Source of the DNA: UBA3775 sp964584255
GTDB lineage: Bacteria; Bacillota; Clostridia; Lachnospirales; Lachnospiraceae
DNA length: 53,663 nucleotides
Assembly (NCBI GenBank): GCA_964584255.1
Contig: CAZOZM010000011.1
Location: 1 to 53,663 of the forward strand
Direction of reading: 5' to 3'
Shown: piece after piece, positions 31,232 to 39,586 of the stretch
Layout: each line of letters opens with the position of its first letter
How positions within the stretch are numbered: the first letter of the stretch is position 1
Made by a program: the position numbers and the translations under genes
The notes under the pieces: model-generated
Databases searched by the model: none
Seen by the model: the letters and a program-made list of their open reading frames with translations, nothing else
What the model was told of the DNA's origin: nothing

Positions 31232-31384
31232 TTATTTGTCACTCTTAACCTGTTCACATTCCTGGTTTGCAACACCACAGGATGTTTTGCAGGCTGACTG
31301 GCAGGAAGTCTGGCACTCACCGCATCCGCCTGAAACCTTGCTGGACTCTAAGTCACGAGTGTTAACAGTCTGAATTCTCTTCAT
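31232..31384 (-). CDS. SCIFF (six Cys in forty-five) ranthipeptide precursor
   Basis: The 50-residue peptide starts MKRIQTVNTRDLES and has the hallmark CGECQTSCQSACKTSC followed by a last Cys at 43: six cysteines in all (21, 24, 28, 32, 36, 43). SCIFF peptides are near-universal in Clostridia and are modified by the radical SAM enzyme encoded next to them; their role is still debated, with quorum or metabolic signalling proposed. ATG at 31384 is chosen because ACGGAGGT lies just upstream; longer in-frame starts are not supported. The promoter at 31440-31468 is strong. Confidence 0.93.
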   Translation of the reverse strand: MKRIQTVNTRDLESSKVSGGCGECQTSCQSACKTSCGVANQECEQVKSDK

Positions 31385-31439
31385 TAAATTGTACCTCCGT
31401 CCAAATATTTTGGGAAACAGGTCCCAATAATCTTTGGTG

Positions 31440-31468
31440 ATTGTATCATATAACCAAAGTAAAATCAA
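31440..31468 (-). promoter_or_regulatory. Promoter of SCIFF precursor
   Basis: Minus-strand TTGATT, a 17-base spacer and TACAAT. The 50-base leader carries a TTGGG/CCCAA hairpin ahead of the ribosome binding site. Between 31469 and 31625 I see only AT-rich sequence without features. Confidence 0.65.
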
Positions 31469-31625
31469 GATAAATGTGTATACGGCCGGAATAAAATTGT
31501 TGTACACATATTCGTAACATTTTGCGCAAAATGAAGCTTGAAAAACAGATTTTATTTGATAGTGTCGTATATAACGTCATTAAAACCGAAATATTTTGTG
31601 AAATATCCGTGAATTTCAAATGCAT

Positions 31626-31653
31626 TTGCAAAAATCAGAAAAAAGAGTAGAAT
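31626..31653 (+). promoter_or_regulatory. Promoter for the unknown protein at 31764
   Basis: TTGCAA, a 16-base spacer and TAGAAT, about 110 bases before the start codon. Confidence 0.5.
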
Positions 31654-31763
31654 GAGCTTAATCAAAGCAAAAACGTGCTTAATTGAACAAACAAAAACAT
31701 ATACATACAGCAGATGATTTTGGCATTGCTGATGTGTTTAGAATTATTAAAGGAGAAGACGTT

Positions 31764-32891
31764 ATGGCACAGACAATGAAAGAAATAATCTCTGATTCGT
31801 TTAAAGAAGTTACGGAATCCCGTTTATGTGAATTCCTTCCAAGCCTTGTCAGAGACGCCAAGGGTGAAGAATTTCTTAAAACAGAAGCTGAATTGAGCAG
31901 CATGATCAGAAAATGTCTCGATGAATCGGCAGACGGCGGAATGATTGGTATTCTGCTTCCCGATAATGGTGTTTTAAGACCTTATGCGGTTATAAACCGT
32001 GGTGGTATATTAGGAACTGAAGCGCTTGATACAGGTTCCGGATTCGGACTTGGAAACAGAGGTAAGAAAGCTCTTGCAAAGGTTCTCACAAACATACAGC
32101 CTTTGGTTCAAAGTGCGTATGCTCAGGTTCTCAGCGAAAGCGAGAAGGACAGACAGCGAATTAAAGAGGAAGAAAAACAGGCAAAAGAGGCTAAAAAGCG
32201 TGAGCTTGAAGAAAAGCGAATGCTTGAAGAAAAGGAAAATTACAAGACAAAAGTGCTTGCAGAAGGCGAAGAAGCTTTCCGTTCACTCCGTACCGGTCGT
32301 GTATTCCGTCCTGAAATGCCGGATATGCTTATGAAAGTTATGATGAGTCAGGCCGCAGCCTACGGAGCATTAGACGGAAAATCCCTTGACGTATTCGAAA
32401 ACGAATTTAAGAATCCGGAAATGCAGATGGTCTACGCAAGAACAGCGGAGATCCTTGATAACGAGATTGCAAAGCGTTCACAGATGGCGCTTGAGGCACT
32501 TGAGTCACAGGAATCACTTTGGGATTTCATTACAGGATATCAGGAATATCTTTCATCAAAGAAACTCAATTTCAGAGACAAGCTTATTGCTCATGGAGAT
32601 ACTGCTTTTGAGGAACTCTTTGATATGGATGCCAATGATGACGTTCAGCTCTGGAAGATACCGGAACTTTTGAAACAGATTTATCTCGGATTTCTTGCAT
32701 CCGATGATGAAATTTCCGAAAATGACATTGATGACTGCAAGGCAGACCCGGCTTTTGATAAGGCTGTGGAACTTGTATCCAATATTACAACAATGAACAT
32801 AAGACTCGGTACTCTCAATCCAAATGCCGGAGCATGCAGATCTGAGATTATAAGACAGATTGAAGCTGCAAGAAAGCAGATTGCCGGTTAA
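31764..32891 (+). CDS. Unknown cytoplasmic protein with central coiled coil
   Basis: I do not recognise this 375-residue protein. The N-terminal 130 residues are mixed helical and end in a Gly-rich loop (GSGFGLGNRGKKAL). Residues of about 145-190 are an almost purely charged coiled coil (KDRQRIKEEEKQAKEAKKREL...). The C-terminal half is helical and acidic (MDANDDVQ, SENDIDDCKADP). There is no signal peptide and no membrane segment. ATG at 31764 follows AAAGGAG; an upstream in-frame start at 31683 lacks a site. The next gene, a secreted esterase, begins 14 bases after its stop, so the two are co-transcribed although their locations in the cell differ. Confidence 0.6.
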   Translation: MAQTMKEIISDSFKEVTESRLCEFLPSLVRDAKGEEFLKTEAELSSMIRKCLDESADGGMIGILLPDNGVLRPYAVINRGGILGTEALDTGSGFGLGNRGKKALAKVLTNIQPLVQSAYAQVLSESEKDRQRIKEEEKQAKEAKKRELEEKRMLEEKENYKTKVLAEGEEAFRSLRTGRVFRPEMPDMLMKVMMSQAAAYGALDGKSLDVFENEFKNPEMQMVYARTAEILDNEIAKRSQMALEALESQESLWDFITGYQEYLSSKKLNFRDKLIAHGDTAFEELFDMDANDDVQLWKIPELLKQIYLGFLASDDEISENDIDDCKADPAFDKAVELVSNITTMNIRLGTLNPNAGACRSEIIRQIEAARKQIAG

Positions 32892-32905
32892 GGAAGGGAG
32901 AACGT

Positions 32906-34162
32906 ATGAGAAAGAAACTTGTCGCGGTATTTTTATCCGCATGTATGCTCTTGTCGGTGACAGGATGCGGAAGCAGTAACGGAGAGGCAGAACCCTCGGC
33001 TACACCTACGGTGTCAGCAGAACAGGGGGAAAATGACATAACGCCTACCGAAGCTCCGAAAGAAGAGGATGACGGTCTGACCGGAAAAGAATATGATCCG
33101 GGAGTTTTTCTGATGACGGAAGAAAATGTCAAGAGACTCGGAAGAACGAAGATGATTGAAGATATCCTCTGGTGTTCATTCTCGGCAACGGGTGTTGAAT
33201 TTACATTTACCGGAAAGAAACTGAGTTTTGATCTGGTGGCGGATTCAAATTACTATGGTGAAACCCATCAGGCAAGATTTTCGGTTCTTGTAGACGGTGA
33301 AGAGGTTATTGATGCATTTGTTGATGAGAAAGAAAAAAGTGTTGAAGTCTTTAATCTTTCCGAAAGCGAAACGCATACCGTCAGATTCATTAAACTTTCC
33401 GAATCCTCGGATTCGACAATCGGAATACATCATGTGACATGTGATACGGAAGCAAAGATTGCTCCTACGGAAGCAAAAGATCTTTTTGTGGAATTTATCG
33501 GAGACTCGATAACATGCGGTTATGGTGCCGATGGTACTCTTGAAGACAAGTATTCCACACATAATGAAAATGCATCGGAAGCATATGCATATAAAACAGC
33601 AGAAAAGCTTGATGCAGACTACAGTCTGGTTTCATTCTCCGGATACGGAATCATTTCCGGATATACAAGCGGTGCGAAACAGGAAAACCAGCAGCTTCCT
33701 AAATACTATGATAAACTTGGAAATTCCTACGGAACATTCTATGCGGGCGGCAGGGATTTGAATCCGTCATCAATTCTTTGGAATTTCTCACACACACCGG
33801 ATGTGGTTGTAATTAATCTGGGAACAAACGATTACAGTTATACAAAGAAAGATGCCGTTAAATGTGAAGAGTATGTTCAGGGTTATTATGCATTCCTTGA
33901 ACAGCTCAGAGGTTATTATCCGGATGCGGTTATTGTATGTACTTTAGGTTTAATGGGTAATGACCTGTATGGAAAGATAGAAGAGGCTGTTTACAGATTT
34001 ACTTCGGATTATTCTGATGAAAATGTTTACTGTGTTCCTCTCAGCATACAAAGCGGTTCATTTGGAGTTGATTATCATCCGACTCCGGCAAGCCACGACA
34101 AGGCGGCCGGTGAAATGGCAGAAGCAATTACCGCAATTTTAAATGGTACTTATGAACAGTAA
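32906..34162 (+). CDS. CE2-like acetyl(xylan) esterase lipoprotein (SGNH hydrolase)
   Basis: The signal peptide ends in lipobox SVTGC (Cys21), followed by a Pro/Thr/Glu linker. Residues of about 70-185 form a beta-rich jelly-roll-like domain. The SGNH hydrolase domain starts at FIGDSITCGYG (nucleophile Ser201), continues with INLGTNDYS, and has the Asp/His-bearing DYHPTPASH near the C-terminus. This two-domain layout is that of carbohydrate esterase family 2, which removes acetyl groups from xylan, glucomannan or similar polysaccharides at the cell surface. The gene follows the unknown coiled-coil protein after 14 bases and ends before a clear terminator. Confidence 0.85.
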   Translation: MRKKLVAVFLSACMLLSVTGCGSSNGEAEPSATPTVSAEQGENDITPTEAPKEEDDGLTGKEYDPGVFLMTEENVKRLGRTKMIEDILWCSFSATGVEFTFTGKKLSFDLVADSNYYGETHQARFSVLVDGEEVIDAFVDEKEKSVEVFNLSESETHTVRFIKLSESSDSTIGIHHVTCDTEAKIAPTEAKDLFVEFIGDSITCGYGADGTLEDKYSTHNENASEAYAYKTAEKLDADYSLVSFSGYGIISGYTSGAKQENQQLPKYYDKLGNSYGTFYAGGRDLNPSSILWNFSHTPDVVVINLGTNDYSYTKKDAVKCEEYVQGYYAFLEQLRGYYPDAVIVCTLGLMGNDLYGKIEEAVYRFTSDYSDENVYCVPLSIQSGSFGVDYHPTPASHDKAAGEMAEAITAILNGTYEQ

Positions 34163-34230
34163 ATGCAGGATAAGTGATCGGCTTACTAATCATGGGTAAC
34201 TTCCATTTTTTTAAATTTTCATCACAAAGA

Positions 34231-34264
34231 GAAAAGGGTGGTCAAAAAAATGACCGCCCTTTTC
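34231..34264 (+). terminator. Intrinsic terminator after CE2 esterase
   Basis: GAAAAGGGTGGTC pairs with GACCGCCCTTTTC, followed by a T-rich stretch. From 34265 to 34390 I see no feature. Confidence 0.85.
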
Positions 34265-34390
34265 CTTTATTTTGTACAAAAACGATAAAAAAGAAAGAGC
34301 CCGGCATAGAAAACAGTTGTGAAGAATGTTGCCTTTTTTTTTCAAAAAACCAGGTGCATTGTTCAATAAGTAGAAATTAAATTCATGAAC

Positions 34391-34419
34391 TTGAAAAAAA
34401 CCTCCGTTTTAAGTATTAT
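34391..34419 (+). promoter_or_regulatory. Promoter for the Ala/Lys-rich protein
   Basis: TTGAAA, a 17-base spacer and TATTAT. The 115-base leader includes the perfect palindrome CCGCATGCGG at about 34459-34468. Confidence 0.6.
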
Positions 34420-34539
34420 ACCTAATGTAGAGGCGAGAAATAAGTCCGTAGGTTTTACCGCATGCGGATTGATTTACGATGATGCATGGTTGAAAAACCG
34501 ATTAAAATGATAGTGAATTTAATAGGAGGAATTATCATC

Positions 34540-34935
34540 ATGGCTAACAAAAAGGCAGTTAAGAAAGCAGCAATGGCAGCAAAGGCAGAAGCAAAGGAAG
34601 CACCAAAGGCAGAAGTTAAGGCTGAAGTAAAGGAAGCTCCAAAGACAGAGGTTAAGGCTGAAGTAAAGGAAGCACCAAAAGCAGAAGCAAAGGCTGAAGC
34701 AAAGGAAACACCAAAGGCAGCAGCTAAGAAGCCTGCAGCAAAGAAGACAACAAAGAAAGCAGTTAAGACAAATGTTTATCTTCAGTATGCAGGAAAAGAA
34801 ATTGCTTTCGACGAAATCGTTGAAAACGTAAAGAAGACTGTTGGTGATGCAGCAGAAATTACAGTTTATGTAAAGCCTGAGGACAATGCGGCATACTATG
34901 TTGCTGACGGAAATACAGGAAAAATCGAAATGTAA
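34540..34935 (+). CDS. Ala/Lys/Glu-repeat protein with C-terminal DUF6465-like domain
   Basis: The 131-residue protein has an N-terminal 80-residue tail built from repeats of the type KAEVKEAPKT/A, rich in Lys, Ala, Glu and Pro, then KKPAAKKTTKKAV, like histone H1 tails. The C-terminal 55 residues form a compact domain (NVYLQYAGKEIAFDEIV...GKIEM) that I associate with DUF6465 of Firmicutes. Such tails may bind nucleic acid or act as spacers; the function is unknown. It has a strong promoter, AGGAGG and its own terminator, suggesting a high-level, single-gene transcript. Confidence 0.7.
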   Translation: MANKKAVKKAAMAAKAEAKEAPKAEVKAEVKEAPKTEVKAEVKEAPKAEAKAEAKETPKAAAKKPAAKKTTKKAVKTNVYLQYAGKEIAFDEIVENVKKTVGDAAEITVYVKPEDNAAYYVADGNTGKIEM

Positions 34936-34965
34936 TTTCTTTTTTCTATAAATGAGTGTATAATC

Positions 34966-34991
34966 AAGGCATCTGTGAATTCAGATGCCTT
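34966..34991. terminator. Intrinsic terminator
   Basis: AAGGCATCTG (34966-34975) pairs perfectly with CAGATGCCTT (34982-34991), followed by AATTTT. A second AAAG-AATG/CATTCTTT hairpin with a T-rich tail lies at about 35033-35065, just before the glycosyltransferase gene. Confidence 0.75.
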
Positions 34992-35079
34992 AATTTTGCT
35001 CCGAAGAGTGTAACTTTGAGGAGTTGAATCATAAAGGAATGTCTAGGCGCATTCTTTATTCTTTTATGGAGATATTTTT

Positions 35080-36024
35080 ATGATAGACGTTGTAATTCCG
35101 GTTCACAGGCCGGATGAGAGGTTTTACGCTCTGATAAGGGGATTAGTACAGCAAAGCTGTCAACCGTCGCGAATCATAATTATGTATACGCTGTCAGGTG
35201 ATAATGATGATTATCATGCGCTGGAAAACAGGTGCAGTGACATTGCAAAGGGAGTCGGAGCGAATACCGTGACGGAAGTTCATCCGATAGCACAAAATGA
35301 TTTTTATCATGGAAGAACCAGAAACCGCGGTATTGCATACGGAAGAAATCCCTATATACTCTGTATGACTCAGGATGCTGTTCCGGAAAACAGGAACCTT
35401 ATAAGAAACATGATGGATGTACTGGAAATGAATCCGGATGTAAGTCAGGTGTATTGCCGTCAGAATACGGATGAAAACGCACCGGAATATATAAGACTTA
35501 CGCAGAAGTTCAATTACCCGGAAAAAATCATATACAAGGGCAAAGAAGATTTTGACACGATGGGAATTAAGACCATTTTCTGCTCAAATGTATGCTGTAT
35601 GTATAGGAGAGATGTCTTTGAGTTTCTGGGGGGTTTTGAGGACAGGGTAATCTTTAATGAAGATATGATTTTTGCCGGCAAGGCAGTCAGAAACGGTTAC
35701 AAAATCTGTTACTATGGAATGAACGGCGTGATTCACTATCATAAATACAAAATGAGGGCACAGTTTAGAAGGAATTTTGACCTTGCAGTATCACAGAAGA
35801 TGAACAGTGAAGCTTTTGAAGGTCTGTCATCAACCACAGAGGGCATAAAGATGGTTAAAACCATAATAAAGACTCTTATGGGAAAGAAATGCTACGGACA
35901 GGTAATAACCTATTTCTTTTTATCGTCGGCAAAGTATCTGGGATATACTTTCGGAAAACATTATGAAGCCATCCCTTTGTCGTTAAGAAGGAGAATGTCG
36001 GGAAGTCCATCCTTTTGGGACTGA
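35080..36024 (+). CDS. Family 2 glycosyltransferase (rhamnosyltransferase-like)
   Basis: The 314-residue GT-A enzyme has DVVIPVHRPD at the N-terminus. MTQDAVP takes the place of the usual DxD region, and GGFEDRVIFNEDMIFAGKAVRNG provides the ED acceptor-side motif. It then has IHYHKY and a basic C-terminal part. Proteins like this add rhamnose or other sugars to cell-surface polysaccharide precursors; donor and acceptor are not readable. No transmembrane anchor is seen. It stands alone, with a hairpin directly upstream of the ribosome binding site. Confidence 0.82.
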   Translation: MIDVVIPVHRPDERFYALIRGLVQQSCQPSRIIIMYTLSGDNDDYHALENRCSDIAKGVGANTVTEVHPIAQNDFYHGRTRNRGIAYGRNPYILCMTQDAVPENRNLIRNMMDVLEMNPDVSQVYCRQNTDENAPEYIRLTQKFNYPEKIIYKGKEDFDTMGIKTIFCSNVCCMYRRDVFEFLGGFEDRVIFNEDMIFAGKAVRNGYKICYYGMNGVIHYHKYKMRAQFRRNFDLAVSQKMNSEAFEGLSSTTEGIKMVKTIIKTLMGKKCYGQVITYFFLSSAKYLGYTFGKHYEAIPLSLRRRMSGSPSFWD

Positions 36025-36074
36025 AAATGTCATATGATGTATTCCGCTTTGTTTTCGATGCCGCTATACTGTGG

Positions 36075-36103
36075 TTGACATAAAATTGTAAATATGTTAT
36101 CAT
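36075..36103 (+). promoter_or_regulatory. Promoter of cell wall hydrolase
   Basis: Perfect TTGACA, a 17-base spacer and TATCAT. Confidence 0.7.
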
Positions 36104-36206
36104 AGGTGTAACAAATTCGTAATATATTTGCAATGAAAACGCAAATAGTGGACTGATGTCTCGGTTTAATCCGCTGACATTAAGAAAATTGGGGAAGAAA
36201 GATTCT

Positions 36207-37034
36207 ATGATTAGCATTTATAAAGCAAGAGCAATGATGGGATTCCTTGCCTTATCAGTAGGAATCGGAATTGCAGGAATTGTTTCATCTGTTGGAGCTG
36301 ATAAAGCGGTTAAGACGGGTGAAGTAAATGAAAACAAACCGACTGAAGCCTCAACACTGTATTCAAGTACAGAAGATATTGAGGGTGAAGTTAATTATTA
36401 CAACAGGGAATGGCTTCCGAAAGAAGAAATTGCGGATGCCTACGAAAAGGAAGTAAAGGATGCGATAATACTCGTGCATACCGAAGAGGATGATTCCTTT
36501 ATGAATGTTGAGTATGTTGAGCCGACACCTGAACCGACACCGGAACCGGAAGTAGAGGAAGTTGTTGAGGTTGTTACACCCGTACCTACCGAAATACCTG
36601 AACCGACACCGGAACCTACGGCAGTGCCTACAAAGCCGGCAGAAACTCCAAGTGTAAGCGGAACTGATCTTGTTGCGGCAGCTTCGGATGAAGCACTTCT
36701 TACATGTATCGTAGCAACAGAGTCGGGTTATGACTATGACGAGATGCTCGCAGTAGCAAGCGTCGTTATTAACAGATGTAATTCAAAAGGAGCTTCAATG
36801 TATTCTGTTGTAACCGCTCCTTATCAGTTCAGTGTTTATTCAAGCGGAATACTTCAGTCAGCACTTGAAAAATACAATGCCGGAAACATCAATGAATCGG
36901 CACATAATGCAGCGGTTTACGTTTTAAACAACGGTCCAACGGTAAGTTATGGCGGATTCAGAATGTACTATCAGGGAATTGAAAATGATTTCCCTGACGG
37001 AGAAAAAATCGGAACAACATGGTTCCATAACTAA
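36207..37034 (+). CDS. Cell wall hydrolase (SleB/CwlJ-type) with Pro-rich stalk
   Basis: The 275-residue protein has an N-terminal membrane segment (MMGFLALSVGIGIAGIVSSV) and then an acidic region. A stalk of EPTPEP repeats (about 105-155) would span the wall. The Hydrolase_2 domain runs from SDEALLTCIVATESGYDYDEM, with the catalytic-type Glu in ATES, through VASVVINRCNS to YQFSVY and ends GTTWFHN. It should cleave peptidoglycan glycan strands, as in spore germination or cell wall turnover. ATG at 36207 follows GGGGAAG at about 10 bases; the ATG at 36156 has no site. Confidence 0.82.
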   Translation: MISIYKARAMMGFLALSVGIGIAGIVSSVGADKAVKTGEVNENKPTEASTLYSSTEDIEGEVNYYNREWLPKEEIADAYEKEVKDAIILVHTEEDDSFMNVEYVEPTPEPTPEPEVEEVVEVVTPVPTEIPEPTPEPTAVPTKPAETPSVSGTDLVAAASDEALLTCIVATESGYDYDEMLAVASVVINRCNSKGASMYSVVTAPYQFSVYSSGILQSALEKYNAGNINESAHNAAVYVLNNGPTVSYGGFRMYYQGIENDFPDGEKIGTTWFHN

Positions 37035-37052
37035 GAATTTAAAATGACTTAA

Positions 37053-37082
37053 AAACCGGATGCTCGGGCATCCGGTTTTTTT
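37053..37082 (+). terminator. Intrinsic terminator
   Basis: AAACCGGATG pairs with CATCCGGTTT, followed by T's. Confidence 0.9.
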
Positions 37083-37137
37083 GTGCAATGAACGGGTCTG
37101 CAACAATGTTTTTTTGTAAAGAATGGCAGAAACAGGC

Positions 37138-37166
37138 TTGTGTGGAGGGCGGTGAATGGTTATAAT
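37138..37166 (+). promoter_or_regulatory. Promoter of larE operon
   Basis: TTGTGT, a 17-base spacer and TATAAT, about 55 bases before the start codon. Confidence 0.55.
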
Positions 37167-37222
37167 AAACAGCGGATACCGTCTGAGAGTTCCGGAACAG
37201 AGATTACGAAATGGAGAGCAAA

Positions 37223-38050
37223 ATGGAATTGCCGATTGGATTTGAGGAAAAATATAAAAATCTTGTGCAGATGTTTTCCGACATGAAAAGTGTGATGATC
37301 TGTTTTTCAGGAGGCGTTGATTCATCATTGCTACTGAAAGCGGCAAAAGACGGAGCCGGAGACGGGGCGGCAGCGGTAACTGTGATTTCTGAGGTTATGC
37401 CGGAAAATGATCTCAGTGATGTCGCTGACATCTGTAATGAGCTTAAAATCAAACATTATGTTATAAGGGAAGAAGTTTTAAACATCAAAGGATTTAGAAA
37501 CAATCCTCCGGACAGATGTTACATATGCAAAAAAGAGATTTTTGGCAAGGTTATGAAACTGGCCATCGACGAAGGATATGATTATGTTGTCGAAGGTTCA
37601 AATGCCGATGATTTGAATGATTACAGACCCGGAATGAAGGCAGTCAGTGAACTTGGAATAAAAAGCCCGCTGAAAGACTGCGGACTGACAAAGGATGAGA
37701 TAAGGCTGCTGCTTAAGCAGTTTGGAATCAGGAGCTGGAATAAACCGTCATGTGCCTGTCTGGCATCAAGGTTTACATATGGCGAGGAGATAACATCGGA
37801 AAAGCTCCGGAGTGTGGCACGCGCGGAAAAGTTACTCTTTGAAAACGGATTTATCCAAAACAGGGTTCGTGTTCAGGGAAGAACCGCACGGATTGAAGTT
37901 CCTGTCGAAGATTTTCATAAACTGATGGAAAACGAGGTAAGGGAAAGACTGGAGCGTGAGCTGAAGCTGATGGGATTTTCTTATGTGACCTTGGATTTGT
38001 CAGGTTACAGAAGCGGAAGCATGAATGAAATACTATTAAAAAAGGAGTAG
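37223..38050 (+). CDS. larE: LarE-type ATP-dependent sacrificial sulfur transferase
   Basis: The 275-residue PP-loop protein has CFSGGVDSSLLLKA near residue 30 for AMP binding, then CYICKKE and PSCACLASRF, whose first Cys matches the sulfur-donating position of LarE. LarE donates sulfur to make the nickel-pincer cofactor used by lactate racemase and other enzymes. The usual partners larB and larC, and the user larA, are not in this window. The several cysteines may indicate a cluster-bearing LarE that recycles sulfur. ATG at 37223 has GGAG six bases upstream; ATG at 37211 is weaker. An AAA+ gene starts four bases after its stop. Confidence 0.86.
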   Translation: MELPIGFEEKYKNLVQMFSDMKSVMICFSGGVDSSLLLKAAKDGAGDGAAAVTVISEVMPENDLSDVADICNELKIKHYVIREEVLNIKGFRNNPPDRCYICKKEIFGKVMKLAIDEGYDYVVEGSNADDLNDYRPGMKAVSELGIKSPLKDCGLTKDEIRLLLKQFGIRSWNKPSCACLASRFTYGEEITSEKLRSVARAEKLLFENGFIQNRVRVQGRTARIEVPVEDFHKLMENEVRERLERELKLMGFSYVTLDLSGYRSGSMNEILLKKE

Positions 38051-38054
38051 AAAA

Positions 38055-39542
38055 ATGCCTGTTTTTGATTTTAATAACAGTGCACCTGCTGAGAAGAAAG
38101 CGGCTGTGTGCACCTATAAAATGTTTAAGACAAATGAATCAGAGCCATCACCGGAAAAACCGATAATGGTACTCGATAATTCAAAAAGACAGTGGAAACA
38201 TCATTCCACCGGAAAGTTTACAAATCCGTCGAAAATGACGGCTTTTGAATTCAATGAGGATGACGGAGTTGTACCGGCAGACATTTTAACAATAGATGCA
38301 AGGTTTGTGAGCCTTCTTAAATGGCTCGGAGAGAACAGGATTGATGTACGGCTTTCAGGAAAGAATACTGATGAAGGATATGCCGTTTATAAAATCAGGG
38401 AGGTTGCACTTGGAAGCGGAACAAAGCTTTCGGCAGAGGACGGTTTTCTTCAGTTTATGATAGAAAGACTTCTTGCAAGTCCGGCACCGGAGGATGAAAC
38501 GGATGAGGATGAAAAGGAAGAAGACGGCGATGAGATGAAGCTTACAAGTATTCAGAGTATCACCGATTTTATGAACTGTGCCGGAAGAACATTGCCGGAT
38601 AATATCAGACTCTGGGCGCGAAGAAATCTTGCAGTCGCAAGATCGCATGAGGTCTCTCCGGAGGAAAGAAGACATGCACAGAGAGCCCTCTCCATAATGA
38701 TGAATATTCAGTGGAAGAGCAATTATTTTGAGGCGATAGACATTGACGAGGCAAAGAGAATTCTTGATGAAGAGCTTTACGGGATGGAAAGGGTAAAGCA
38801 GAGAATTATTGAAACAATAGTTCAGATAAACAGAACACATACGCTGCCGGCATACGGACTTTTACTCGTGGGTCCTGCGGGAACAGGTAAATCACAGATA
38901 GCATATGCGGTTGCAAGGATTCTTAAGCTCCCTTGGACTACACTGGACATGAGTTCAATCAACGATCCGGAACAGCTTACCGGAAGTTCGCGAATATATG
39001 CAAATGCAAAACCGGGAATAATACTTGAAGCATTTTCGATGGCAGGTGAATCCAATCTTGTATTCATCATAAATGAGCTGGATAAGGCGGCAGCAGGTAA
39101 AGGTAATGGTAATCCTGCAGATGTTTTGCTGACACTGCTTGACAATCTCGGTTTTACGGACAATTACATAGAATGTATGGTTCCTACGGTTGGTGTTTAT
39201 CCAATCGCGACGGCAAATGACAAGAGTATGATAAGTGCTCCGCTTATGTCCCGATTTGCAGTAATCGACATTCCTGATTATACACCGGAGGAAAAGAAGG
39301 TTATTTTTTCAAAGTATGCATTCCCTAAGGTGTTAAAGAGAATCGGTCTCAGGGAAGAGGAAATTTCACTGCTTCCTGAGGCACTTGATGAAGTGGTGGA
39401 AATTCACAAAAACACGTCGGGAATAAGAGACCTTGAACAGGCAGCGGAACATATGGCCGCAAATGCACTTTACCGTATAGAAGTAACTCATCTGAAGAAG
39501 GTTGTTTTCGATGCGGAAATGGTAAGAGAAGTATTGTTGTAG
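38055..39542 (+). CDS. Lon-like AAA+ ATPase without protease domain
   Basis: The 495-residue protein has a poorly conserved N-terminal 160 residues ending in an acidic run (DETDEDEKEEDGDE), then a helical region. LDEELYGMERVKQRIIE is the linker motif typical of Lon. The AAA+ module has Walker A GPAGTGKS and Walker B VFIINELDKA. The Walker B carries NE where Lon has DE; sensor-like and arginine-finger elements follow (IATANDKS, SAPLMSRFAVID). The protein stops after the small AAA domain; no Ser-Lys protease domain follows. ATP hydrolysis may be altered by the Asn. The partner or substrate is unknown. It is coupled to larE and followed by GH74. Confidence 0.75.
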   Translation: MPVFDFNNSAPAEKKAAVCTYKMFKTNESEPSPEKPIMVLDNSKRQWKHHSTGKFTNPSKMTAFEFNEDDGVVPADILTIDARFVSLLKWLGENRIDVRLSGKNTDEGYAVYKIREVALGSGTKLSAEDGFLQFMIERLLASPAPEDETDEDEKEEDGDEMKLTSIQSITDFMNCAGRTLPDNIRLWARRNLAVARSHEVSPEERRHAQRALSIMMNIQWKSNYFEAIDIDEAKRILDEELYGMERVKQRIIETIVQINRTHTLPAYGLLLVGPAGTGKSQIAYAVARILKLPWTTLDMSSINDPEQLTGSSRIYANAKPGIILEAFSMAGESNLVFIINELDKAAAGKGNGNPADVLLTLLDNLGFTDNYIECMVPTVGVYPIATANDKSMISAPLMSRFAVIDIPDYTPEEKKVIFSKYAFPKVLKRIGLREEEISLLPEALDEVVEIHKNTSGIRDLEQAAEHMAANALYRIEVTHLKKVVFDAEMVREVLL

Positions 39543-39586
39543 TGGGGGAGGAAATCCGATTAAGGTATTTAATCGGAGTTAAAAAG

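Noticed and set aside
34174..34380. 68-codon open frame after the CE2 esterase
   Set aside because: It runs through the intrinsic terminator at 34231-34264, has no ribosome binding site and its sequence is low-complexity.
39542..39586. GTG start giving a longer GH74 protein
   Set aside because: It would put 15 charged residues ahead of a normal lipoprotein signal peptide; ATG 39587 has its own GGAG site.
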